From Streptomyces sp. NBC_00083 (GTDB lineage Bacteria > Actinomycetota > Actinomycetes > Streptomycetales > Streptomycetaceae): a stretch of DNA of 64,000 nucleotides. The stretch spans positions 434,001 through 498,000 of the forward strand of contig NZ_JAPELY010000001.1 in the NCBI RefSeq assembly GCF_026343295.1, written 5' to 3'. A program made the position numbers and the translations under genes. Positions 18,741 to 26,423 of the stretch are shown in pieces. The stretch's first letter is position 1. Each line of letters begins with the position of its first letter. The notes beneath the pieces are model-generated. The model had not been told where the DNA came from. It made no database searches and saw only the letters and a list, made by a program, of their open reading frames with translations.

Positions 18741-19250
18741 ATGAGCACCACCCGGGAGCAAGCTCCGGGCGACCGTGGGCCAGAGCCCCATGGGGCCCGG
18801 CCCGGCGCCGTGCCGTCGAAATCCGACGACACGGGCTCTGTCACGTCCGCGCGCGTACTCGCGCTCAACGGGGCGAGCGGCATCGTCCCCATGGCACGGG
18901 ACTTCACCAGGCAGGCCCTCTACGACTGGGGCTGGCTCCCGGCGGCGACGGCCGAGGGCCGCGCCGCCGCCGAGGACGTCCTGCTCGTCGTCTCCGAGCT
19001 GGTGACCAACGCGTGTCTGCACGCCGAGGGGCCCGAAGGGCTGAGGGTGTCGCGCACCGCGAAGGTCCTGCGTCTGGAGGTCAGTGACCTCGGCTCGGGC
19101 CAGCCGGCGCCCCGCACCCCGCACCGCGCGGGCCGGCCGGGAGGGCACGGCATGTTCATCGTGCAGCGCCTCTGCCTCGACTGGGGCGTGGTGCGCACGC
19201 CGGGCGTGACCGGCAAGACGGTCTGGGCGGAACTCGCGGCACCCGCGTAA
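18741..19250 (+). CDS. HATPase anti-sigma factor (RsbW/SpoIIAB-like serine kinase)
   Basis: This 169-residue GHKL ATPase is a likely serine kinase and anti-sigma factor. The N-box is VVSELVTNACLHAEGP, the G1 box is LEVSDLGSGQP, and the glycine-rich lid is RAGRPGGHGMFIVQRLCLDWGV. About 45 poorly conserved residues precede the domain. It should bind the neighbouring sigma factor and phosphorylate the STAS protein when ATP is plentiful. ATG 18741 has GGTGAGGTGAAG upstream. Many Streptomyces genomes hold dozens of such kinases, so pairing with the adjacent sigma factor rests on gene order. Confidence 0.9.
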   Translation: MSTTREQAPGDRGPEPHGARPGAVPSKSDDTGSVTSARVLALNGASGIVPMARDFTRQALYDWGWLPAATAEGRAAAEDVLLVVSELVTNACLHAEGPEGLRVSRTAKVLRLEVSDLGSGQPAPRTPHRAGRPGGHGMFIVQRLCLDWGVVRTPGVTGKTVWAELAAPA

Positions 19251-19265
19251 CTCCCGTTCACGGTT

Positions 19266-19288
19266 ACCGGCGGTTCGGACCCGCCGGT
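19266..19288 (+). terminator. Hairpin after the anti-sigma factor gene
   Basis: ACCGGCGG (19266-19273) pairs with CCGCCGGT (19281-19288) across a 7-base loop, 15 bases past the stop codon. It separates the sigma-regulator unit from the surface-protein genes. Confidence 0.5.
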
Positions 19289-19427
19289 GCACTGGCATGT
19301 CCGCACCTCGATCCGCCCTGTTCTTTGTCTTCCCTCGACAAGGCCCCCGGCGTACCTTGACGCCCTATCTGATGAGCCGTCAGGAACGTGGCGGCCTCCG
19401 GCAGAACCGGCATAAGGGGAATTCGAG

Positions 19428-20099
19428 GTGTCGTACCCGAAGCGGACAGCTCTCGCGCTGGCGACGGCGGTGGCGGGCTCGGTGGTGCTGATCACCGCCC
19501 CGACGGCCCAGGCCTCCGTCGTCGACGTCAACTACAACTGCAAGACGCCGATCGGTGCCAAGAGCGCCGTGTCGCCCATCGACATCAAAGCGGTGCCGAG
19601 CGGCAGTTCCTACAAAGTCACCATGTCCTTCCAGAAGGGCGTCTCCTCCAGCCCGGTCGCCCTGGGCGCCGGCGCGATGAACCCGAGCGCCACCATCGTC
19701 CTCGGCGGCGCCGACAAGGGCACGGTCGCCGTGAGCGGCCCGGCCAACTCCGCGGAGATCCCCGCCAACTCCCCCATCAAGATCAGCGACTTGTCGGGCA
19801 CCTACGTGCCGAAGGCCAACGGCAAGGTCACGCTCACCGCGGGCGTCCTCACCATCAAGGCGCTCGGCACCGTCACGACCTGCACCGCGAGCAACAGCCC
19901 CGGCCCCTCCCTGGAGCTCCAGGTCACCGGGGCGAGCGGCTCGACCGGCGGCGGCTCGACCGGTGGCGCGGCCCCCGCGGCGCTGCCCAAGACCGGCCCC
20001 CTCGACTCGGCCGTCGCGCTCGGCACCCTCGGCGGCACGGTCGTCCTGGTCGGCGCGGGCGGAGTGCTCTGGCTGACCCGGCGCAACCAGCGGGCCTGA
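19428..20099 (+). CDS. Secreted, LPKTG-anchored beta-rich surface protein
   Basis: This 223-residue protein has a Sec signal peptide (KRTALALATAVAGSVVLITAPTAQA) and one secreted domain of about 140 residues containing VLGGADKGTVAVSGPAN and ISDLSGTYVPKANGKVTL. A Gly/Ser/Thr linker follows, then LPKTG, a hydrophobic helix and a short basic tail (RRNQRA), which is the layout of a sortase substrate. The secreted domain is clearly homologous to the second domain of the protein at 22282. The GTG start has AAGGGG about 10 bases before it. It is the first of four collinear surface genes; the last three overlap each other. The function is probably cell-wall-linked binding or assembly, unproved. Confidence 0.85.
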   Translation: MSYPKRTALALATAVAGSVVLITAPTAQASVVDVNYNCKTPIGAKSAVSPIDIKAVPSGSSYKVTMSFQKGVSSSPVALGAGAMNPSATIVLGGADKGTVAVSGPANSAEIPANSPIKISDLSGTYVPKANGKVTLTAGVLTIKALGTVTTCTASNSPGPSLELQVTGASGSTGGGSTGGAAPAALPKTGPLDSAVALGTLGGTVVLVGAGGVLWLTRRNQRA

Positions 20100-20186
20100 C
20101 CCGCCCTTTGCGTACGCCCCCGAAGGGAGCCCCTCGCGCTCCCGTACGCCCCGCAAGGGGACCCCCTCGCACCCGAGGAGCCGCCG

Positions 20187-21125
20187 ATGCGTCCGATCCG
20201 CCCGGCCCTGCCGGTCCTGGCCCTGCTGCTGTGCGCGCTCTCGGCGCCCGCCGCGCAGGCCGCACCGCCGGCGAGCGGGGAGTGGACCGCCGCGCCCGCA
20301 TCCGGCGGCGGGACCCGCCCCAGCGCCGACGGGAGGCCCTACTTCTACCTGGAGGGCGCGCCCGGCGCGGTGCTCCAGGACACGCTCTCGCTGAGCAACC
20401 CCTCCGGCACCCCCCTCACCCTGCGACTGCGCGGCGCCGCCGCCCACAACACCCCCGACGGCTCCTTCGCCGTACGCGCCGACCCCGACCCGTGGATCAC
20501 GCTCGCCGCACCCGAGGTGAACATCCCGGCGCGCACCCGGGCCGACGTGCCGTTCTCGGTCACCGTCCCGGCCGGCGCGCAGCCCGGCGACCACCCCGCG
20601 GCGCTCGTCGCCACCACGGGCGGACGCGCTGTGGGCGTCCGCCTCCAAGTCCGCGTGGCGGGGCCGACGTTGAGCGCCCTGACCGTGGAGTCCGTACGCG
20701 TCGACCGGGGCCGCCACGTCATCCGCTACGCCCTGGTCAACCGGGGCAACACCACCCTCGCCCCGCGGCTCGCGGTGCACGCGGACGGCGTGTTCGGGCG
20801 CGCCGTCGAGCGCGCCGCCCGGCCGCTGCCGGTCGAACTCCTGCCGGGGCAGCGCGTCGAACTGAGCGAACCCTGGCCCCATCCGCCCGCCCTCGACCGG
20901 GTCGACGTCCGCCTCGACGTCACCGCCGAGGGCGGCGCCCGCGCGAGCGGCTCGGCCGAGGTGTCGTTCGTGCCGTGGGGCCCCGTCGCCGGGGTGGGCC
21001 TCGTGCTGCTCGGCGGCGCCGCCGCCGCATGGACCGGCACGCGCCGGCGTCGCGCACGCCGTGCCGAACCGGATGAACCGCTGCTGGAGGAACGCGAGTT
21101 GGCGCAGACAGGAGCTCTTCAGTGA
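20187..21125 (+). CDS. Secreted WxL-interacting-protein-like (DUF916-type) membrane-anchored protein
   Basis: This 312-residue protein has a signal peptide (ending AQAAPPA). Two immunoglobulin-like beta domains follow: GAVLQDTLSLSNPSGTPLTL, PDPWITLAAPEVNIPA and VPFSVTVPAGAQPGDHPAAL match the pattern of the peptidoglycan-binding WIP domain known from Firmicutes WxL loci. A membrane helix (VAGVGLVLLGGAAAAW) and a basic cytoplasmic tail come last. Oddly, the tail ends ELAQTGALQ, a sortase-like pentapeptide on the wrong side of the helix. ATG 20187 follows GAGGAG. Its stop overlaps the next start. I infer a scaffold role for the neighbouring surface proteins. Confidence 0.8.
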   Translation: MRPIRPALPVLALLLCALSAPAAQAAPPASGEWTAAPASGGGTRPSADGRPYFYLEGAPGAVLQDTLSLSNPSGTPLTLRLRGAAAHNTPDGSFAVRADPDPWITLAAPEVNIPARTRADVPFSVTVPAGAQPGDHPAALVATTGGRAVGVRLQVRVAGPTLSALTVESVRVDRGRHVIRYALVNRGNTTLAPRLAVHADGVFGRAVERAARPLPVELLPGQRVELSEPWPHPPALDRVDVRLDVTAEGGARASGSAEVSFVPWGPVAGVGLVLLGGAAAAWTGTRRRRARRAEPDEPLLEERELAQTGALQ

Positions 21126-22285
21126 AGCCACGCCTGAGGGGCGCGCCCCCGGCCCTGCCGCCGGCTCTGCTCGCCCTCATCGCCCTGCCGCCGGCCCTCC
21201 TGGCGCTGCTCGCCCTTCTCGTCCTGCCGACGGCCGGACCCTCGTACGCCGACGACGCCGGGCCCGCGGTCACCCTCTCCACGGCCGAGGCCGCCAAGGG
21301 CGCCGACGTCACCGTCACCGGCAGCGGCTGGCGGCCCGGCGCGCTGCTCATGCTCCTCGTCTGCGGGCAGTCCGACCCCACCCGGGGCGTGATCGGCGGC
21401 ACCAACTCCTGCTCCAACGCCGACGGTCAGGCCGTCACCACCGACGCCAAGGGCGCCTTCACCAAGGCGCTCCCGGCGGCCCCGCCGCCCAAGCCCTGCC
21501 CCTGCGTCGTCCACGTCGCCACCGTGCAGGGCGAACCGGCTCTGGTGGACGCCGAGTTGAAGATCACCGGCCACCCGGTGGCGCCGCTGCCCGACCAGAG
21601 CGGCGACGGCAGACTCGCCGTGCTCGCCGAGCCCCGTCTGGACGGCAGCAGCTCCCTGCTGACCTGGTTCGGCGCGCCACCCGCGCGCACCCTGGTCTTC
21701 ACCGTCGGCAACCTGGGCTCGGCCCCGGTCAAGGACCCCGTCTTCCAACTCGGCACCGCCCACGGCGTGTTCGCGCCGCAGTGGGAGGACCGCCAGTGGA
21801 AGGGCACCATCGGGCCGGGCCAGAAGGCCGAGATCAAGCTCGACTTCGAGCTGTCGGCGGGCGCCCACGGCGACTACCAGGTCTCGCTCCAGTACGCGAA
21901 GAAGCTGCTCGCCACCGAGCCCTGGGGCGTGGACCGGCCCTGGGGCGTCACCGTCTTCTGGATCCTGCTCTGCCTGGTGGTGCCCGCCGCGGTCTTCCGC
22001 ATCGGCATGGCCGTCGTCGACCGGCTCCGCCCGCGCGAGGCGCAGCGGGCGCGCACGCCCCGCCACCGCGGCGGGGGCCTGGCCGGCCTGACCGTGCGCC
22101 TGCCGCGGCCCGGCCGCGAACGTGCCGGGCCCGTGGCGCCCGCCGCGGCCCCGGAGCACGGGCCGGGCCCGGAGGGCACCCCGCAGACCACCACGGCGCC
22201 GCTGCCGTGGTTCACCCCCGACTCCGCACCGTCAGAGAACCACCCCAACCGTCCGTACGGCCCCACGACGAAGGGAAATTCGTGA
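21122..22285 (+). CDS. Membrane-anchored secreted protein with neocarzinostatin-like first domain
   Basis: This 387-residue protein starts with a long hydrophobic signal (LPPALLALIALPPALLALLALLVL). The first extracellular domain (AVTLSTAEAAKGADVTVTGS, then LMLLVCGQS, NSCSNADG and CPCVVHVATVQG, with four cysteines) has the look of neocarzinostatin-type/Ig-like folds seen in Streptomyces surface proteins. A second domain (TLVFTVGNLGSAPVKDPVFQ...) resembles CARDB/NEAT-like beta modules. A membrane helix (WGVTVFWILLCLVVPAAVF) lies near residue 290, followed by a Pro/Arg-rich cytoplasmic tail of about 90 residues. It overlaps both neighbours by four bases (GTGA), so it is translationally coupled. 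The function is unknown; it is likely part of one surface complex. Confidence 0.75.
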   Translation: MKPRLRGAPPALPPALLALIALPPALLALLALLVLPTAGPSYADDAGPAVTLSTAEAAKGADVTVTGSGWRPGALLMLLVCGQSDPTRGVIGGTNSCSNADGQAVTTDAKGAFTKALPAAPPPKPCPCVVHVATVQGEPALVDAELKITGHPVAPLPDQSGDGRLAVLAEPRLDGSSSLLTWFGAPPARTLVFTVGNLGSAPVKDPVFQLGTAHGVFAPQWEDRQWKGTIGPGQKAEIKLDFELSAGAHGDYQVSLQYAKKLLATEPWGVDRPWGVTVFWILLCLVVPAAVFRIGMAVVDRLRPREAQRARTPRHRGGGLAGLTVRLPRPGRERAGPVAPAAAPEHGPGPEGTPQTTTAPLPWFTPDSAPSENHPNRPYGPTTKGNS

Positions 22286-23694
22286 CCACGCAACGGAGGA
22301 TGAGCGCGGCCGGTATCGCGCTGATGCTCGGCGGCGCGGGGATCGTGCTCGCCGCAGGCCCCGCACAAGCAGCCGAAGTCTCGTACTCCACCGAGTGCAT
22401 ACCGCCGTCCATCTCCGGCCTGCCGCCGGTCGAGGGAACGACGAAGGTGCAGATCACGGCGCCCGCCACGGCCAAGGTGGGCGACGAGGTGGATGTCGTC
22501 TGGAAGTTCACCCAGGCCGCGTCGAACAACCCCAACGTGCTCGACCTCAACAAGGACGTCGTCCAGCCGACCGGCACCCTCAAGGCGGCGGGCGCGCAGA
22601 GCGCCGACATCGCCATGAAGGGTCCGCGGACCAATCCGCCGATCCCCAAGAACAGCCCGATGGTGCTCTCGGACATGACGGCCAAGCTGAAGCTCACCAA
22701 GGCCGGCGACGTCACCCTGACGCCCGACGCGTACAACATCAACGTCAACCAGATCATGTCGACGGACACCAAGTGCACCCCCAAGGTGGCGGTCGGCGTC
22801 GGCGCGACGATCAAGGTGACGGACGCGGGCGGCACCACCGGGGGCTCGACCACCGGCGGCACCACCGGCTCCACCACCTCCGGCGGCACCACCGGCTCGA
22901 CCACGACGGGCGGCACGACCTCGGGCGGCACCACCGGCTCGACCACGTCGGGCGGCACCACCACGGCCGGCACCACCGGCGGCTCGACGTCCGGCGGGTC
23001 CACCTCGGGCGCCACCACCGGCGGCAGCGGCGGCCAGAGCGACTTCCCCGGCAAGGAGGTTCCCGTCACCTTCGCCTGCACCGCGCCGGGGCCGGCCGGC
23101 ATCCAGGGCAAGGCCACCATCAACGCCAAGAAGAGCGGCGGGAGTTACGCCCTCACCGTCACCATGGGCAAGGGCGTCATGAACAGCCCGGCCGACCTGC
23201 CGGCGGGCGCGCTCAAACCGTCCATGCAGGTCGTCGTCGGCGGCGCCGACAAGGGCGCGGTGTCCGTCACCGGCCCGGCCAACCCCGACCCGATCAAGTC
23301 GGGGGCGCCGGTCAACCTGACCGACATGACCGGCACCTACAAGCCGGGAGCCTCCGGCAAGTCGACGCTGAGCCCCGGCGACCTGTCCATCGACGTCACC
23401 CTGGGCGGCGCCCCGATCCACATCCCGTGCAAGGTCTCCGGCACCGCGCCGGTCTCCCTCGAACTGGACACGGCGGCCCAGCCGGGCGGCGCGGCCGGCG
23501 GCACCGGCTCGTCCGGCGCGGCCACCACCGCGGGCTCGGCGGGCGCCGCGTCCTCCTCCGGCGGCCTCGCCCAGACCGGCGCGAGCGACACCGGCGCCCT
23601 GCGCGCGCTCGGCCTGGTCGCGGGCACGGTCGTCCTGCTCGGCGGCGCGATCTTCACCTTCACCCCGTGGCGGCGGCTGCGCGGCACGCGCTGA
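22282..23694 (+). CDS. Two-domain surface protein with Thr/Gly/Ser repeat linker and LAQTG sortase motif
   Basis: This 470-residue protein has a signal peptide ending QAAEVSY, then a first domain (about 35-190) with paired cysteines. A low-complexity linker of about 70 residues follows, made of GGTTGSTT/SGGTT repeats. The second domain (about 255-400) contains VVGGADKGAVSVTGPAN and LTDMTGTYKPGASG, which align with the single domain of the protein at 19428. LAQTG, a hydrophobic helix and RRLRGTR complete a class E-type sortase signal. The GTG start at 22282 follows AAGGG and overlaps the preceding stop. Sequence repetition in the linker makes it prone to length change. It is probably covalently attached to the wall. 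Confidence 0.85.
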   Translation: MTTQRRMSAAGIALMLGGAGIVLAAGPAQAAEVSYSTECIPPSISGLPPVEGTTKVQITAPATAKVGDEVDVVWKFTQAASNNPNVLDLNKDVVQPTGTLKAAGAQSADIAMKGPRTNPPIPKNSPMVLSDMTAKLKLTKAGDVTLTPDAYNINVNQIMSTDTKCTPKVAVGVGATIKVTDAGGTTGGSTTGGTTGSTTSGGTTGSTTTGGTTSGGTTGSTTSGGTTTAGTTGGSTSGGSTSGATTGGSGGQSDFPGKEVPVTFACTAPGPAGIQGKATINAKKSGGSYALTVTMGKGVMNSPADLPAGALKPSMQVVVGGADKGAVSVTGPANPDPIKSGAPVNLTDMTGTYKPGASGKSTLSPGDLSIDVTLGGAPIHIPCKVSGTAPVSLELDTAAQPGGAAGGTGSSGAATTAGSAGAASSSGGLAQTGASDTGALRALGLVAGTVVLLGGAIFTFTPWRRLRGTR

Positions 23695-23711
23695 CTCCCC
23701 GAGAACGGCGA

Positions 23712-23745
23712 AAGGGCCGCCGCACCGGGAGGTGCGGCGGCCCTT
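23712..23745. terminator. Bidirectional terminator
   Basis: A perfect 15-bp stem, AAGGGCCGCCGCACC (23712-23726) and GGTGCGGCGGCCCTT (23731-23745), has loop GGGA. It lies between the convergent surface-protein and peptide-transporter genes and can serve both. Confidence 0.85.
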
Positions 23746-23762
23746 GACGTGCCGGGGCGGTG

Positions 23763-25262
23763 CTAGTGCACGCCGCCCATGAGCGGCTGGACCTTCCTGC
23801 GGTACATGAAGATCGCCACACCGGCGAGGACGGCGAGGCCGCCCTGGCTGGCGAACCAGTACGAGGAGTCGGTCGGCGCGCCGATCAGCTGGAGCAGCGC
23901 GATGACGGAGTCGCCGGCCGTGACGGCCAGGAACCAGACGCCCATCATCTGCGAGGCGTACTTCTCCGGCGCCAGCTTGGTGGTGAGCGAGAGCCCGACC
24001 GGGGAGAGCGTCAGCTCACCGACGGTCTGGATCAGGTAGACCATGCACAGCCACAGCGGGGTGACCTTGACGCCGCCCGAGGAAGCGGCCTGGGCCAGCA
24101 TCATCACGAAGAACGACAGGCCGATGAGCGTGAGGCCGAAGGCGAACTTCGACAGCGTGGTCGGCTCCTGGCGGCGCTTGTTCAGGTAGACCCAGAGCCA
24201 GGCGAAGACCGGGGCGAGGGCCATCACGTACAGCGGGTTCAGGGACTGGAACCAGCTGGACGGGAAGTTCAGGCCGAACAGGCTGTTCGCGGTGTTGTCC
24301 TGCGCGAACACGCTGAGCGTCGAACCGGTCTGGTCGTAGATGCCCCAGAAGACGGCCGCGGCGACGAAGAACCACACGTACGCCGACATCCGCGACTGCG
24401 AGACCTCGTCGAGGTCCTTGTCCCGCTTGATGCGCAGCAGGTACCAGGCCGGGATGACGAGGCCGGCGATGGTCAGCGGCCAGATGGCCCAGTCGACCGT
24501 GAAGTGGCCCGACACCGCGAGGGCGCCGTAGGCGACGACCGCGACGCCCAGCCACATGACGATCTTCTTGATGATCGAGGCGCGCTCGGTCTCGGACATC
24601 GGCGTCGGGACGACGTCGCTGTCGGCCGACATGTGGCGCGAACCGAGGAAGAAGAACAGCAGACCCAGGGCCATGCCGACACCGGCGAGGGCGAAGCCGA
24701 AGTGCCAGTTGACCTTCTGGCCGACCGTGCCGATGGTCAGCGGGGCGGCGAAGGCACCGAGGTTGATGCCCATGTAGAAGACCGTGAAGCCACCGTCGCG
24801 GCGCGGGTCGTTCTTGTCCGGGTACAGGTGGCCGACCATCGTGGAGATGTTGGCCTTGAGGAGACCCGAACCGAGGGCGATGGCCGCGAGACCGATGAAG
24901 AACGAGATCTCGACCGGCACGGCCAGGAGGAAGTGACCGATCATGATGATCGTGCCGCCGACGGCCACGGTCTTGCGGGCACCCCAGGCGCGGTCGGCGA
25001 GCCAGCCGCCCGGCAGGGCGAGCAGGTACACCATCGCGTTGTAGACCGAGTAGATCGCGGTGGCCGTGGCCATGTTGAACCCGAGCCCGCCCTGGGACGC
25101 CGGGGCGACCAGGTAGAGCACGAGCAGGGCCCGCATGCCGTAGAAGCTGTAGCGCTCCCACATCTCCGTCATGAAGAGGTTGGCCAGGCCGCGGGGGTGG
25201 CCGAGGAAGGTCTTCTCGACGCCAGTGGTACTGGCCGAGTCCTTCGTCAGGCTGGACGCCAT
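23763..25262 (-). CDS. POT/PTR2-family proton-coupled peptide transporter
   Basis: This is a 499-residue major-facilitator protein with 12-14 membrane helices. POT signatures are clear: LANLFMTEMWERYSFYGMRALLVLYL in helix 1 (ExxERFxYYG-type proton-coupling motif), GGWLADRAWGARKTV, and GGFTVFYMGINLGAFAAPLTIGTVGQ (PTR2 signature). It imports di- and tripeptides using the proton gradient. ATG 25262 gives MASSLTKDSAST with AAGGAT as ribosome site; the frame extends upstream to 25460 but without coding character. It is divergent from a two-component system across a 470-bp gap. Confidence 0.95.
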   Translation of the reverse strand: MASSLTKDSASTTGVEKTFLGHPRGLANLFMTEMWERYSFYGMRALLVLYLVAPASQGGLGFNMATATAIYSVYNAMVYLLALPGGWLADRAWGARKTVAVGGTIIMIGHFLLAVPVEISFFIGLAAIALGSGLLKANISTMVGHLYPDKNDPRRDGGFTVFYMGINLGAFAAPLTIGTVGQKVNWHFGFALAGVGMALGLLFFFLGSRHMSADSDVVPTPMSETERASIIKKIVMWLGVAVVAYGALAVSGHFTVDWAIWPLTIAGLVIPAWYLLRIKRDKDLDEVSQSRMSAYVWFFVAAAVFWGIYDQTGSTLSVFAQDNTANSLFGLNFPSSWFQSLNPLYVMALAPVFAWLWVYLNKRRQEPTTLSKFAFGLTLIGLSFFVMMLAQAASSGGVKVTPLWLCMVYLIQTVGELTLSPVGLSLTTKLAPEKYASQMMGVWFLAVTAGDSVIALLQLIGAPTDSSYWFASQGGLAVLAGVAIFMYRRKVQPLMGGVH

Positions 25263-25732
25263 GGTCGATCCTTGCTTGCTCGGGACGCGCGCTTCGTGAG
25301 CGTTGAATCGCGCCCGGTGGGGGAAGGCCGGCACCGGCATGGCGGCTGTCCCCCCAACGCCTTTGGGGTCCGGCTCCGTGGGGGAGACCGGGAAGGACAG
25401 ACCACACCGGGATCCACACCCCGTGCGCAGGTGTGCGCTGGGGCCCGGCCCGTAGGTCATTCACTGAATCTCAAGACTGGCAAAGCCGGCCCTGTGCAGA
25501 AAAGAGACCCTTGGCGCGCCAGGCAGGCCAAAGGTCCACGAGTAGTGCTATAGGCGTTGAGACACCATACGTCACGAGGACGCAGCATATGGAAGGACTT
25601 GAGAGATGGATCACAGGCTTCCATGGAACCACTCACCCTGATTCGAAGGTGTTAAACAAGATCGCGTCATAGACCCGCAGGGTGGGTGGATCACCTGACG
25701 GATTGCCTCCGCCGCGGACTACCATCACCCCC
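25263..25732. other. Intergenic region between the peptide transporter and the response regulator
   Basis: This 470-bp divergent gap is less GC-rich than its surroundings, particularly 25440-25690. It contains no convincing gene; the short frames at 25433-25672 lack family similarity and ribosome sites. It should hold promoters for both flanking genes. No clear hairpin or riboswitch was seen. Confidence 0.5.
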
Positions 25733-26410
25733 ATGACCCGTGTACTGCTCGCCGAGGACGACGCGTCCATCTCGGAGCCGCTGGCCCGCGCCCTGCGCAG
25801 GGAGGGTTACGAGGTCGAAGTCCGCGAGGACGGCCCGACCGCCCTCGACGCCGGACTGCAGGGGGGCGCCGACCTGGTCGTGCTCGACCTGGGGCTTCCC
25901 GGCATGGACGGCCTCGAAGTCGCCCGGAGGCTGCGCTCCGAAGGCCACACCGTCCCCATCCTGGTGCTCACCGCCCGCGCCGACGAGGTGGACACCGTGG
26001 TCGGCCTCGACGCCGGCGCCGACGACTACGTGACCAAGCCCTTCCGCCTCGCCGAACTGCTCGCACGGGTCCGGGCGCTGCTGCGGCGCGGCGCCACCGA
26101 GCCGGCGCCCCAGCCCGCCACCCACGGCGTGCGGATCGACGTCGAGTCGCACCGGGCCTGGATGGGCGACGAGGAGCTCCAGCTCACCGCCAAGGAGTTC
26201 GACCTGCTCCGGGTCCTGGTCCGGGACGCCGGCCGGGTCGTCACCCGCGACCAGCTGATGCGCGAGGTCTGGGACACCACGTGGTGGTCCTCGACCAAGA
26301 CGCTCGACATGCACATCTCGTGGCTGCGCAAGAAGCTCGGCGACGACGCGGCCAACCCGCGCTACATCGCCACCGTCCGCGGAGTGGGCTTCCGCTTCGA
26401 GAAGAGCTAG
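25733..26410 (+). CDS. OmpR/PhoB-family response regulator
   Basis: This 225-residue two-domain regulator has a receiver domain with LLAEDDASI (acidic pocket), VVLDLGLPGMDGLEV (phosphoacceptor Asp), VLTARADEVD and DDYVTKPF. The winged-helix domain has LTAKEFDLLRVLVRDAGRVVTRDQLMREVW and SWLRKKLGDDAANPRYIATVRGVGFRF. It is followed 13 bases later by its histidine kinase gene. ATG 25733 gives MTRVLLAEDD. The target genes are unknown; the divergent peptide transporter is a natural candidate by position only. Confidence 0.96.
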   Translation: MTRVLLAEDDASISEPLARALRREGYEVEVREDGPTALDAGLQGGADLVVLDLGLPGMDGLEVARRLRSEGHTVPILVLTARADEVDTVVGLDAGADDYVTKPFRLAELLARVRALLRRGATEPAPQPATHGVRIDVESHRAWMGDEELQLTAKEFDLLRVLVRDAGRVVTRDQLMREVWDTTWWSSTKTLDMHISWLRKKLGDDAANPRYIATVRGVGFRFEKS

Positions 26411-26423
26411 AGCACCAGGGCAC

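Noticed and set aside
17159..18907. Long minus-strand frame joining the sigma factor with upstream sequence
   Set aside because: The upstream part is antisense to the STAS and HATPase genes and has no coding signature; ATG 18061 fits the family.
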